Source: a virus. Taken from it: a DNA stretch of 49,751 bases. Position numbers and translations under genes: made by a program. This document shows, in pieces, positions 41,420 to 48,967 of the stretch; the stretch's first letter is position 1; the number at the start of each line of letters is the position of its first letter. Below the pieces are notes generated by a model. That model saw only the letters and a program-made list of their open reading frames with translations. It was not told the DNA's origin and did no database searches. Location: the IMG/VR virus record IMGVR_UViG_3300020171_000339, positions 1 through 49,751 of that record. One strand, 5' to 3'.

Positions 41420-42776
41420 ATGCCCTCACTTTGTCTAGCCACTTCTTGGATAGCTCGTCTGTATTTATTATATCATACGTTGACTGCGAAATGCCAAGTC
41501 CGTAATCCATGAAGTCCGGTTTATATTCTTCATAGTATTTATAGGGTGCGCAGATTTCAGACAGTACCCTTGAGATGTACCAACACTCAGTAAAGAACTG
41601 TTTATCGGGCAGGAAACTGTAGGCATCAAACTTCTTGAATAGCTTGTAAGGGTGAACCGATAGCCTCGCTGCCTCAATACAATCCTCTGCACTCAAGTTC
41701 TTGAACGCCTCGTCAGTCATAGGGGTGTTGGGAATAGGGTAAAAGAAAAAGGCGTTGATTACAAATCTGTTACCGAACTTCTCTGCCATCTCCATCATCA
41801 GGTGTATAGTCTGCTTGGCATCTTCAATTCTTTCGCCAGGCATACCAATGATGAAAGAAGCTCGAGGCAAGATGTCGGCATCTAGCACCCTTTGCAGAAC
41901 GGGGATAACTTGGCTGACCTTAATCTTCTTGTTGATTTCCTCATCTATCATCCTCTGGCTTCCAGATTCTACCCCAAAGTGTATCTCCTCACACCCCTTT
42001 GATCTGAGATACGCAAGGTCTTTCAGAGGGCTATTGATTCTAGCAAGGCACAAGTAGGGGAACTTAACGTCTAACATCTCCATTAGTTTCTGCGGCCTGT
42101 CCCGCTGGAAGAACAGTTCATCGTAGAACGCTATGGAATCAGCACCCATGCTGAGAACCTGTTTAATCTCTGTTACTACTGAGTTTAGATCTCTGAAGAT
42201 TACTTCCTTGTCTGCCCTTGCATTGTAACAGAACTTACAGGAATAGGGGCAACCATAGGATGTCATGATACTAGCTTGCTGTACCGTTCTACCCCTCATT
42301 GAGCGTTCTACTGGCTGGTAGTTGACTACAGTGGAGAAGTCCAGCGGTTCGTTAAATGGTGGAATAGTATCTTCTTCTGAGCTATTGTAAATTGCCTCAC
42401 ACATACACTCTCCCCATCCCTTCACGTAATCATCTGCTCCAGCACCAACCCTACCGTAGTACGCATCCACGTGTTTACCACCCCAGATTACAGGCACATT
42501 AGATAGTTTCTTAATCCGCTTAGTTAAGTCCAGAGCCTTCTCGTACTGGGTAGTCATCAAACTAATCCCGATGTACTTCGGATTCTGTTTCAAGACTTCA
42601 GGCAGTACCAAGTCGTAATCCTTGTCCTTAGTTACTTTGGGGTCGAGGTAATTCATGTAGACGTAAGCGGGAATACCCTTTCGTTTAAGGTGTGAGGCGA
42701 TACTCACCAACCCCATGTTATAGAAGTTGATGTTCCTTTCGTCATAGGATGGATTAAAGAAATATACTGGTCTCAT
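41406..42776 (-). CDS. B12-binding-type radical SAM enzyme (island copy 3)
   Basis: A 456-residue protein with an N-terminal cobalamin-binding-like Rossmann half (PVYFFNPSYDER, 'IWGGKHVDAYYGR', 'YVKGWGE') and a radical SAM domain with C176-P-Y-S-C180-K-F-C183, then 'AFYDELFF' and 'IHFGVESGSQRMID'. It resembles the 5292 gene in build; both may have been recruited for similar methyl or tailoring chemistry. SD caggag. First gene of the sugar island in transcription order. Confidence 0.9.
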   Translation of the reverse strand: MRPVYFFNPSYDERNINFYNMGLVSIASHLKRKGIPAYVYMNYLDPKVTKDKDYDLVLPEVLKQNPKYIGISLMTTQYEKALDLTKRIKKLSNVPVIWGGKHVDAYYGRVGAGADDYVKGWGECMCEAIYNSSEEDTIPPFNEPLDFSTVVNYQPVERSMRGRTVQQASIMTSYGCPYSCKFCYNARADKEVIFRDLNSVVTEIKQVLSMGADSIAFYDELFFQRDRPQKLMEMLDVKFPYLCLARINSPLKDLAYLRSKGCEEIHFGVESGSQRMIDEEINKKIKVSQVIPVLQRVLDADILPRASFIIGMPGERIEDAKQTIHLMMEMAEKFGNRFVINAFFFYPIPNTPMTDEAFKNLSAEDCIEAARLSVHPYKLFKKFDAYSFLPDKQFFTECWYISRVLSEICAPYKYYEEYKPDFMDYGLGISQSTYDIINTDELSKKWLDKVRAYGSS

Positions 42777-42931
42777 TTCTTTAACTCCTGTGATACTGTA
42801 TAAGCAATAAAGAACGCCTCTAATACAGTCTTAACATCCCACTTCTGTATAGTAGTCTGGAAGCCCCTGTGTTTCATTAACTCATTGGCTACAGGATGTA
42901 CTACCTCAGTTATCGCCTCTAAGTCTGTCAT
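42773..42931 (-). CDS. small helical protein (52 aa)
   Basis: ATG at 42931 overlaps the phosphoesterase stop by 4 nt (ATGA), preferred to an upstream start at 43012 that would give an 85-nt overlap. It is helical (MTDLEAITEVVHPVANELM) and ends 4 nt inside the next gene. Unknown function. Confidence 0.6.
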   Translation of the reverse strand: MTDLEAITEVVHPVANELMKHRGFQTTIQKWDVKTVLEAFFIAYTVSQELKK

Positions 42932-43737
42932 ACCGACCTCGATACATCTATGAATCCCGTGTTTGGATTCATGGTAAACATAGCACAACAGAGTTCTGAC
43001 GGTGGAAAACATTTTTGTTCCCCATAAGAAGCATTAATCCCCTGAGAGTATGTTCTAAACCAACAGCCTGTAGTAGCTCCGATAGACACCCTGTTAGTTA
43101 TCTTGCCATTGTTATCTACATTCAGTCTGGTTAATGACTTGGGTATATAGTCGTGGACATGGGAATACCCATATAAATCAGCCTCAAACGACTTCATAAA
43201 GCGCATCAGGTTATTAATCTTAGCCCCTTCCGTAATGGCGTTGCCAGTCCCATGAGTAAATGCACCTGTAATTAAATGCCTTTCGTTACTATTCGCTCTA
43301 TGAAAGTGGAACTTAACAAAGCAGGAGTAGCCAAGATTCGGGACTCCTAGACCATCACAGATATGCTGATGTACGTCTTGGTGAGAATGTCTGTGGATAG
43401 ATACCTCGTGATTTCCATAGATAGCACCGATGATCTTATGCTTGATTGGTGTGAGTTGTTCGATAACGTGATTCTCCTGTGATGCTCCTAAGTCATGTTT
43501 AACTACCCAGTCGGTAATCCCCTGAGAATCCCAGCGTGGGTCTGATGGTGTGATAAACTCTGCTAAGTCACCACCAAGAATAACCATTGCCATATCGTCT
43601 TCTGCTATTTCTCTCACCTTGTTTCTAAGTTTATTCTCTGCACAATGGACAGTTCCAAAGTGTATATCGCTCAGATCGTACAAGTGAAAGTTAGCATTAG
43701 AGCGTTTGTATGGCATATCAATATTTAATACTTCCAT
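42928..43737 (-). CDS. calcineurin-like metallophosphoesterase
   Basis: A 269-residue protein with the metal-site series SDIHFG (23-28), GGDLAE (55-60), GNHE (108-111), then 'AFTHGTGNA' and 'YGYSHVHDY'. It is a phosphodiesterase/nuclease type. In phages such genes are often recombination-like nucleases (SbcD/Mre11 kind) or nucleotide-cleaving enzymes; here it is short and lacks an SbcC partner. Translationally coupled to both neighbours. Confidence 0.87.
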   Translation of the reverse strand: MEVLNIDMPYKRSNANFHLYDLSDIHFGTVHCAENKLRNKVREIAEDDMAMVILGGDLAEFITPSDPRWDSQGITDWVVKHDLGASQENHVIEQLTPIKHKIIGAIYGNHEVSIHRHSHQDVHQHICDGLGVPNLGYSCFVKFHFHRANSNERHLITGAFTHGTGNAITEGAKINNLMRFMKSFEADLYGYSHVHDYIPKSLTRLNVDNNGKITNRVSIGATTGCWFRTYSQGINASYGEQKCFPPSELCCAMFTMNPNTGFIDVSRSV

Positions 43738-43862
43738 TATTTCTCCAATAGTTTCCTTACAACCATCATTCTGAGTTCACCACAAAAGACACAGCGGTAA
43801 CGTCGTCTCTTTAGCCTGAATGTATGCTTTCCTCTAATTCTACAAATAATCTTTCCGTTCAT
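43737..43862 (-). CDS. zinc-ribbon-like microprotein (41 aa)
   Basis: ATG at 43862, stop TAA sharing a base with the next ATG (TAATG). Very basic (RIRGKHTFRLKRRRYRCVFCG) with a CxxC and one more Cys; probably a nucleic-acid-binding microprotein. Confidence 0.6.
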   Translation of the reverse strand: MNGKIICRIRGKHTFRLKRRRYRCVFCGELRMMVVRKLLEK

Positions 43863-43877
43863 AGTACATTCCCCCCT

Positions 43878-44312
43878 CTATTTATACTTCGATTCTCTTA
43901 ACTTGGCTTGCAGACATCCTTTAATATTTTCCTTTGTTAATCTAACTGAATTCCTCATAGCAATGGTTGTTATCTCTCTACTTCCATTGATCTCAATCCA
44001 TAATTCATCGGGCATATCAGATGGGAATTCGGGTTCATCATCTATAGACTTAAAGGCAAAATCCACTACTTTCTGCATGCCCTGCTGGTAGCACATATCA
44101 CATCTGTCCTCTTTGTCCAGTGGTGCTTTCTCTCTTGCTTCCCAACCCGCCTTAAATGAGATTTCAGCTTGCCTATCACATAATATCTTTACTCTGAAAG
44201 GGATATATTTCCAAGACTCTAACGGTGCGGATGATTCAGCACACGCCTTTTCATGTTCCTTAACAACTTCCCACATGGCATCTTCTTTCATCACCGTATC
44301 TTTAGCTTCCAT
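43878..44312 (-). CDS. unknown charged protein (144 aa)
   Basis: The start at 44312 follows gaggaggaat at good spacing, while the longer frame to 44390 lies inside another small gene. Charged, with 'CDMCYQQGMQ' near residue 75 and a Lys-rich tail. No domain recognised; early region. Confidence 0.55.
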   Translation of the reverse strand: MEAKDTVMKEDAMWEVVKEHEKACAESSAPLESWKYIPFRVKILCDRQAEISFKAGWEAREKAPLDKEDRCDMCYQQGMQKVVDFAFKSIDDEPEFPSDMPDELWIEINGSREITTIAMRNSVRLTKENIKGCLQAKLRESKYK

Positions 44313-44313
44313 A

Positions 44314-44445
44314 TCATTCCTCCTCCTCAAATGCTTCCTTGAATACGTCTGGTACATCATCCAGTTTAAACGCCAATAGCAACAGGTCATTGTTTATATC
44401 CTCAGGCTCATCTCTATGGAACAATCTCTTTAACCACTTAATCAT
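44314..44445 (-). CDS. small acidic-tailed protein (43 aa)
   Basis: 43 codons from ATG at 44445, with a basic N-terminus (MIKWLKRLFHR) and an acidic end (FEEEE). It ends one base before the next start and overlaps nothing else, so it fills the gap. Unknown function. Confidence 0.5.
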   Translation of the reverse strand: MIKWLKRLFHRDEPEDINNDLLLLAFKLDDVPDVFKEAFEEEE

Positions 44446-44643
44446 TTAATAGACTCCTTGAGACTGGCGATTAAGAGGGCAGGTTTCCATACATTTCAGC
44501 ATAATCTTTCCCTGAAAGTCGGTCATTGATAGTGGCTTCCTACACCCCTTGCATCGCATGAAGCTCTTGGGATATTCAACCTTAATCTGAATATTAAGGT
44601 CACAATCATCTAAACATTCATAGTCCAGTACGGTTTTACTCAT
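44446..44643 (-). CDS. Cys-rich zinc-ribbon-like protein (65 aa)
   Basis: Eight cysteines in 65 residues: 'CLDDC' early, 'CKGC' in 'FMRCKGCRKPL' and 'CMETC' late, so one or two zinc sites are likely. Start overlaps the nuclease gene by 4 nt. Confidence 0.6.
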   Translation of the reverse strand: MSKTVLDYECLDDCDLNIQIKVEYPKSFMRCKGCRKPLSMTDFQGKIMLKCMETCPLNRQSQGVY

Positions 44644-45095
44644 ACAATCACCAGCCTTAGGTGGGGATATTTTGACTTAAATAATTTCAGCTTACGTTTA
44701 GCACCAGGGCCCCATGCTTTCTCACTCTTTGGTTTCACCTCTATGACTTCAATATCCCAGTAATAATTAGCCCATAATCTCATCGTATAAAAATCTGCTA
44801 CATATTTAGTTACGGGGTCATTCCCTATGTAGAAAGTAACCTGCCGTAACACTATAGTTAGTTCTCCTGATTTTAACTTTGGCTCAAGCACATTAACATA
44901 ATAATCCTTTTCCTTTTTGGAGTGATAGGTAATGCCGTTGTAGGTACGGTCTTCTCGCGCTGACACATTGTACTTACTGCGCTTCTTGATAGGACTCTCG
45001 TTGACTACACAGAGTCTAGTGTCTACATGTGTAGCAATCTTCAAGTCTGGGTTATCCTTTAGTTTCTGTTGTAATGTTTCTTCATCCCAGTTCAT
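44640..45095 (-). CDS. DUF1064-like nuclease (PD-(D/E)XK type)
   Basis: Start at 45095 with GGAGGG; an upstream start would overlap the previous gene. The 151-residue product follows the DUF1064 order: 'DRTYNGITYHSKKEKDYY', 'LRQVTFYI', 'KYVADFY' (catalytic D), 'VIEVKPK' (E-x-K), 'LKLFKSKYPHLRLVIV'. This family has a VRR/endonuclease-type fold and is common among phage replication genes; probably resolves or trims DNA. Confidence 0.8.
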   Translation of the reverse strand: MNWDEETLQQKLKDNPDLKIATHVDTRLCVVNESPIKKRSKYNVSAREDRTYNGITYHSKKEKDYYVNVLEPKLKSGELTIVLRQVTFYIGNDPVTKYVADFYTMRLWANYYWDIEVIEVKPKSEKAWGPGAKRKLKLFKSKYPHLRLVIV

Positions 45096-45385
45096 TAGAT
45101 TACCCTCCTGAAATTGGCATCGTTTTGCAACCAACCTACCGCCTTTGCGTAGTCCTCCATATCGTTATCCGTTGGCAGTAACATACCCCTTGAAAATTGT
45201 TCTTTATATAATTCCGGTAAACTCTGGTCATCGGCCTCTATCGCTATTCCCTTGATGGCTAGGATTTGGCCGGCAAGGTCAGCCTTATATACACGCTCAC
45301 CCATTGCTATTCGTTTAATTAAATCAAACTCAATGGCATTAATATCATCCATAACCCTCTTGTACTCTGGACTTTCTTTATTCAT
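45095..45385 (-). CDS. unknown helical protein (96 aa)
   Basis: A 96-residue mostly helical, acidic protein between the RecA-like ATPase gene and the nuclease (TAATG junction with the latter). SD ggagaaatag. Could be a loader or adaptor of the helicase-like protein, from position only. Confidence 0.55.
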   Translation of the reverse strand: MNKESPEYKRVMDDINAIEFDLIKRIAMGERVYKADLAGQILAIKGIAIEADDQSLPELYKEQFSRGMLLPTDNDMEDYAKAVGWLQNDANFRRVI

Positions 45386-45387
45386 TT

Positions 45388-46347
45388 CTATTTCTCCAAT
45401 GTCTCTATTCCGTGAAACCGACTTCCGCTTTGCACTACGTCAAAACTCCACTCTCTGAAGTTAGGATTGATTATCTGGTATCCTTCCTCATCTAGTCCGG
45501 TGCCAGGTGTCTTGACCTTCTCGACTTTCAATACAGGCTTCTTGAGTGCCTTGTCATTGCGTATAGTTAGGTAAACACTAGCCAAGTCCTTAGTGCCTTC
45601 CCCGCCCTCTCCAACGTCCTTGTAACTGCGTTTCTGTAGCACCACAATGGCTATACCCCTATTGAGTCGGGAGATAATAGTTTTCATAACAGTTCTAACC
45701 ATAAACATATCCTTATCAAGGTAAATCCAATCTATAATGTTGATAGCGTTAGGTTGAATCACGTCCTGCCAATGTTCGGTGTGTTCTGCTAATATGAATT
45801 TAGGTATTCCCTTATCATCATAGATATTCACCCAGTCAAAGTGTCCCATACGGTCTTGGAACTTCGCATCATTAAACTCTGAGGTGAAATAGTAGACTAG
45901 GTACGCATCCATATTTTCTACCATAAAGTTAAGACAGAAGGTCGTCTTAGCGGTATTCCCCTCCCCTGCTATCACGATCAGGTCTTTAGGATAAATAACT
46001 ATTGAGTCATTAAATCCAAATGACGTATGATCTTCTATACTTCGGGGCCAGTTCATTTTCAATGTATCACCTTTCTTAGCGTTCCACCATTCGATTTTAT
46101 TAACAGTAGGGTCTATGATGCGGTACAATCTACCAGTCTGTTCCAGTTCTCGGCTCTTATTGACTATTGATAGGTTGTAGAGGACTTCACCCATAGCGTG
46201 TTTAGCATCGGTAGAATTAGACTTCCTATCTAGCTGGAAGTACCTGTAAACATCCTCTGCGGTAAAAGTCTTTCCCTTATTAACTGTCATAAACTCTGAC
46301 CTAAATCTATTTAATGCCCTTGAGTATAATCCTGATGTTTCTATCAT
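45388..46347 (-). CDS. RecA-fold ATPase with N-terminal winged-helix, helicase-like
   Basis: A 319-residue protein. Residues 1-80 look like a winged helix (TFTAEDVYRYFQLDRKSNST, 'GEVLYNLSIVNKSRELEQ'). The ATPase follows: Walker A GEGNTAKTT (128-136) and Walker B 'INIIDWIYLD' near 203-212. 'IAIVVLQKRSYKDVGEGGEGTKD' resembles the DnaB/RepA/RadA family arginine and sensor region. Probably the phage's replicative helicase or loader; no polymerase is encoded. The gene follows a TATAAGA repeat element. Confidence 0.8.
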   Translation of the reverse strand: MIETSGLYSRALNRFRSEFMTVNKGKTFTAEDVYRYFQLDRKSNSTDAKHAMGEVLYNLSIVNKSRELEQTGRLYRIIDPTVNKIEWWNAKKGDTLKMNWPRSIEDHTSFGFNDSIVIYPKDLIVIAGEGNTAKTTFCLNFMVENMDAYLVYYFTSEFNDAKFQDRMGHFDWVNIYDDKGIPKFILAEHTEHWQDVIQPNAINIIDWIYLDKDMFMVRTVMKTIISRLNRGIAIVVLQKRSYKDVGEGGEGTKDLASVYLTIRNDKALKKPVLKVEKVKTPGTGLDEEGYQIINPNFREWSFDVVQSGSRFHGIETLEK

Positions 46348-46354
46348 AATTCCA

Positions 46355-46426
46355 ATTCTTATACGTTCTTATATTTTAGTGGTCTATTCTTATATATTCT
46401 TAGGTTTTCTTATATATTCTTATACG
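46355..46426 (-). repeat. tandem TATAAGA repeat element, copy 2
   Basis: On the minus strand the element starts with CGTATAAGAATATATAAGAA (46426-46407), identical to 1230-1249, continues with CCTAAGAA and further ATATAAGAA units, and ends in CGTATAAGAAT (46365-46355). Lies between two genes, ahead of the helicase-like gene. Confidence 0.75.
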
Positions 46427-46434
46427 ATTTGAGA

Positions 46435-46647
46435 CTAGAACGCCTCTACCTGTTTGCGTGTATTCTTGGTTATTGCCGGCGCCGGTCTAGGTCTTGGCGG
46501 TTCAATACTCACAACGTCTACGGGTTTTTCCCATAGATAGTCAGGGGTCAGGCTAAGTCTGATTTTAAGTCTCCTGCGTTGGTCTAGGACTCTCTGCCAT
46601 CGTTCCTCTGAGTACATTGTTAGGAATGTAGTGTGTTCTTCATTCAT
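46435..46647 (-). CDS. small basic protein with Pro-rich part (70 aa)
   Basis: ATG at 46647 with gagaggtgaaa. The N-terminal half is helical and basic (ERWQRVLDQRRRLKIR), then 'PPRPRPAPAI'. The reading frame is open for another 54 codons upstream (to a TGA at 46810) without a usual start. No family recognised. Confidence 0.55.
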   Translation of the reverse strand: MNEEHTTFLTMYSEERWQRVLDQRRRLKIRLSLTPDYLWEKPVDVVSIEPPRPRPAPAITKNTRKQVEAF

Positions 46648-46867
46648 CTTTTCACCTCTCTTTAGTGGGACTGGGGAGGGCTGGTGAGCATTACCGTCAC
46701 ACTTGAGTAACGCTAGACTTAATCTTCTCTCGCCATTAAATACCGCCTTACCAGATTCACCCTCTCCAATCCTTTTGCCTGGCTCATTTTCACCGCTGTT
46801 CCTCAGTGTTCAATAAACAATCTTCTCCAGCGTAACCAGACATACAACCCTATTCTGTTTGACTCCT
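46648..46867 (-). other. 220-bp gap with tiny frames, no clear gene
   Basis: Holds short frames such as a 17-codon one from ATG at 46832 and a 22-codon one (MSQAKGLERVNLVRRYLMARED) behind gaggaa, joined as TGAaaATG. None is convincing. It may be a leader/regulatory RNA for the downstream operon. Confidence 0.4.
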
Positions 46868-47503
46868 TTAAAATGGTATATCGTCTTCTGGCACTGTTTC
46901 ATCGAATAAACCTAATATTATCTCCGCTTGAGGTTGAGACAATTCCTTGAGTTTACTAACAGGCCATCCCCTCGATTTGATTTCCAGTTTCATCTTATCA
47001 AAGTTATCTTGCTTCTTGGCTAGTTCGTTCAATGCTGCCAGTTTAAAAGCGTCAACCTTCTTTACAGCAGGCACACCATCAGGCTGTGTCTTGGTACTAC
47101 TTTTCTCAGATGGTGGTGCTGTCGTTGATTGTAGTGCGTCTGGCTTGGCTTTAGGCAGGTCAACGGTAGCTCCAACCTTACTATACAGTATTGAAAGGTA
47201 CTTTTTAACCAATGGGCTATCGTTCTGTAACTTCCCTGCAATCCACAAGTCTTTGACGTTATCGGTATAGTGTTGCAGTTCGATACTAGCCTGTTTTTCG
47301 GGATCCGCTTTGAATTGCTGGTATGGTTCCACCTTTTTAGCGTATGCCTGCATAGGTGGCTTATCTACTTGATCTTTTTTCTTGGCTTCTTTACAGAATC
47401 CACCACCCTCTAATGGATGTGAATAGAACACGCCATATTTACCATTGACTGCGTTGTAGGTTGTCTGATGCTCCTGACAATAGTGAGTAGATTCATCGCC
47501 CAT
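46868..47503 (-). CDS. SSB-like protein with acidic DDIPF tail and zinc-binding N-terminus
   Basis: A 211-residue protein ending 'EDDIPF', the acidic C-terminal tip by which bacterial SSB recruits replication and repair proteins. The N-terminus has 'YCQEHQTTYNAVNGKYGVFYSHPLEGGGFC', a Cys/His arrangement suggesting zinc. The middle is a Pro/Ser/Thr/Lys linker, then a helical basic part. It lacks a recognisable OB-fold. Probably a phage SSB substitute or a host-replication recruiting protein. Confidence 0.65.
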   Translation of the reverse strand: MGDESTHYCQEHQTTYNAVNGKYGVFYSHPLEGGGFCKEAKKKDQVDKPPMQAYAKKVEPYQQFKADPEKQASIELQHYTDNVKDLWIAGKLQNDSPLVKKYLSILYSKVGATVDLPKAKPDALQSTTAPPSEKSSTKTQPDGVPAVKKVDAFKLAALNELAKKQDNFDKMKLEIKSRGWPVSKLKELSQPQAEIILGLFDETVPEDDIPF

Positions 47504-47505
47504 TG

Positions 47506-47703
47506 TTATTTCCCTCCCTCAACTGTGATTGTAGGAGCGTGAGCTCTAGCAAAGTCCAATAACTCGATTGCGTCAACTTTAGCCATTACTAAATCATCAT
47601 TATTGGCTTCGACCTTAAAACCTAGAACGCCCTTAGTACTTGCCGCTTGCTCAAATACAATACGGTACTTTCCATTGACTTGATAATGTTTTACTTCTTC
47701 CAT
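47506..47703 (-). CDS. unknown protein (65 aa)
   Basis: A 65-residue protein (beta hairpins early, 'VMAKVDAIELLDFARAHA' helix late) two bases after the next upstream gene's stop, same operon. No family recognised. Confidence 0.6.
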   Translation of the reverse strand: MEEVKHYQVNGKYRIVFEQAASTKGVLGFKVEANNDDLVMAKVDAIELLDFARAHAPTITVEGGK

Positions 47704-47704
47704 T

Positions 47705-47899
47705 TTAATTCTCCCTTACCAGTTTAATAATGTCCTTTGCATATTGCCTGGCGTCTTCATCCATATCACGCCTATCAGCGTAATACTCGTCCAGTATGTC
47801 CATGAGCTTAATGATCTTCTTCTCGTCAGGGTCTTCATCTGATTCAAACTTACCCCCCTGGAAGTCGAAGACATCATGCTTGGAATTGATTGTATTCAT
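47705..47899 (-). CDS. unknown acidic protein (64 aa)
   Basis: Strongly acidic (FESDEDPDEKKIIKLMDILDEYYADRRDMDED), mostly helical. Acidic early phage proteins often mimic DNA or inhibit host enzymes; nothing here proves it. Confidence 0.6.
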   Translation of the reverse strand: MNTINSKHDVFDFQGGKFESDEDPDEKKIIKLMDILDEYYADRRDMDEDARQYAKDIIKLVREN

Positions 47900-47911
47900 A
47901 TTAGTAACTCC

Positions 47912-48388
47912 TCAAAACTTTATACCCGTTTCTTTGAATAGCATTATAACTAATTCATAGGCCGACTTGGATTTTCCCGCTTTCCACAACTCTCTTTTTT
48001 CTTGGAAGTTAGCACATCTTTGGAATTGTTCATTGTCATAGGGGCATTTACCGCCTTTTGCCCATTCGTCAAACTTCTCTGGATGGGGATGGTTTGAGGC
48101 ATCATACCTCATTAATTCAAGGCATAATTCGTCTGATACTGTTCCCCAACAACATAATAATAATTGAGTTACTGGAGGAAGGTCTGCCCTACGAAGGTCT
48201 GCCCCACGAAGGTCTGCCCCACGAAGGTATGCCCAACGAAGGTATGCCCAACGAAGGTCTGCCCCACTAAGGTCTGCCCCACTAAGGTCTGCCCCACGAA
48301 GGTCTGCCCGCTCACCACCATTCCATTCAGAAAATGCTCTGTGTTTGATTAATATGGTTCGTAGTTGTTCCTGTGTGTATTCTTTCAT
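47912..48388 (-). CDS. pentapeptide-repeat protein
   Basis: A 158-residue protein. Residues about 27-70 are nine to ten A(D/Y)L(R/S)(G/W) pentapeptides ([30 protein letters not shown]), a right-handed quadrilateral beta-helix seed. The rest is helical with Cys/Trp (LLCCWGTV). Some pentapeptide proteins mimic DNA and protect gyrase; the array here is too short to say. SD gggggggaatt is strong. Confidence 0.85.
   Translation of the reverse strand: MKEYTQEQLRTILIKHRAFSEWNGGERADLRGADLSGADLSGADLRWAYLRWAYLRGADLRGADLRRADLPPVTQLLLCCWGTVSDELCLELMRYDASNHPHPEKFDEWAKGGKCPYDNEQFQRCANFQEKRELWKAGKSKSAYELVIMLFKETGIKF
48177..48310 (-). repeat. 15-bp tandem repeats encoding the pentapeptide array
   Basis: About nine near-identical 15-bp units (plus strand: ggtctgccccacgaa and variants). 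Units differ by one to three bases; no spacers, so it is not a CRISPR. Confidence 0.85.
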
Positions 48389-48567
48389 ATTAATTCCCCC
48401 CCCTTTACATAGACTCTATGACATTCAGGACAAATAACCCTTTGATAGCCTGGGAACGCTGAAACGTGATTATAGCTATTGGTACATATCTTAATAGGCC
48501 AGTCGTTAGGTCTGATCGGATTACCCTCTATATATCGCTCTGATAGATTTACTGGTGTCATTTTCAT
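48385..48567 (-). CDS. small Cys-containing protein (60 aa)
   Basis: 60 residues with '[15 protein letters not shown]' at the end and Cys at 'ICTNSYNHV', fitting a small zinc-ribbon. Overlaps the HTH gene (ATGA) and the next gene by 4 nt. Confidence 0.6.
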   Translation of the reverse strand: MKMTPVNLSERYIEGNPIRPNDWPIKICTNSYNHVSAFPGYQRVICPECHRVYVKGGELI

Positions 48568-48731
48568 TTTGTCTCCTTATTGCGTTGGATTATCTGATTT
48601 ACGCACTGCCTGGATATTTCGTATCTTCTGGCGATATTGGCTTGAGATACGCCAAACTCGAACAGCCTGATAATCTCTTTGTTTCGATGGAGCGTTCCGA
48701 AACTCTTTTGCATTGTCTCTGACTTATTCAT
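48564..48731 (-). CDS. HTH DNA-binding protein (55 aa)
   Basis: First gene after the promoter at 48738. 'NKEIIRLFEFGVSQANIARRYEISRQCVNQIIQR' (in two parts: residues 17-33 and 34-50) reads as a classic helix-turn-helix of the sigma/resolvase type. Stop overlaps the next start (ATGA). Probably the regulator of the early operon. Confidence 0.8.
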   Translation of the reverse strand: MNKSETMQKSFGTLHRNKEIIRLFEFGVSQANIARRYEISRQCVNQIIQRNKETK

Positions 48732-48737
48732 GATTTA

Positions 48738-48766
48738 ATTTTATACTACTTATTGCTATTTGTCAA
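48738..48766 (-). promoter_or_regulatory. leftward early promoter
   Basis: TTGACA (48766-48761), 17-bp spacer, TAAAAT (48743-48738). Seven bases before the ATG of the HTH gene; likely leaderless or with a very short leader. Confidence 0.75.
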
Positions 48767-48799
48767 TACCACTGATAAAAATAGTTTTAGTATGTTCCG

Positions 48800-48967
48800 T
48801 TAGATTATCCTCCTCCATTGTGGACAATTCTCGCAGGTTTTGACAGTACAAGGATTGCCGGTATACCTGCAGGTGCCACTGATCGTTTGGTTCGGCTTTA
48901 GTTTAGCCTTGAGTTTAATCAGCTTAAATACTGTTTGTGCCTTTCCTTCTAGTCTAGCTACTCTCAT
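48800..48967 (-). CDS. zinc-binding microprotein (55 aa)
   Basis: Four cysteines in 'CRYTGNPCTVKTCENC' behind a basic helical N-terminus (KLIKLKAKLKP). ATG overlaps the preceding stop (ATGA). Confidence 0.65.
   Translation of the reverse strand: MRVARLEGKAQTVFKLIKLKAKLKPNQTISGTCRYTGNPCTVKTCENCPQWRRII

Noticed and set aside
48177-48310. Possible CRISPR array
   Set aside because: Units are directly adjacent 15-bp repeats in frame with a coding region, with no spacers and no Cas genes.
48058-48352. Plus-strand frames with tandem 'VCPTK' or '[10 protein letters not shown]' repeats
   Set aside because: They are antisense readings of the pentapeptide-repeat array on the minus strand; the sense gene has a strong ribosome site and fits the operon.
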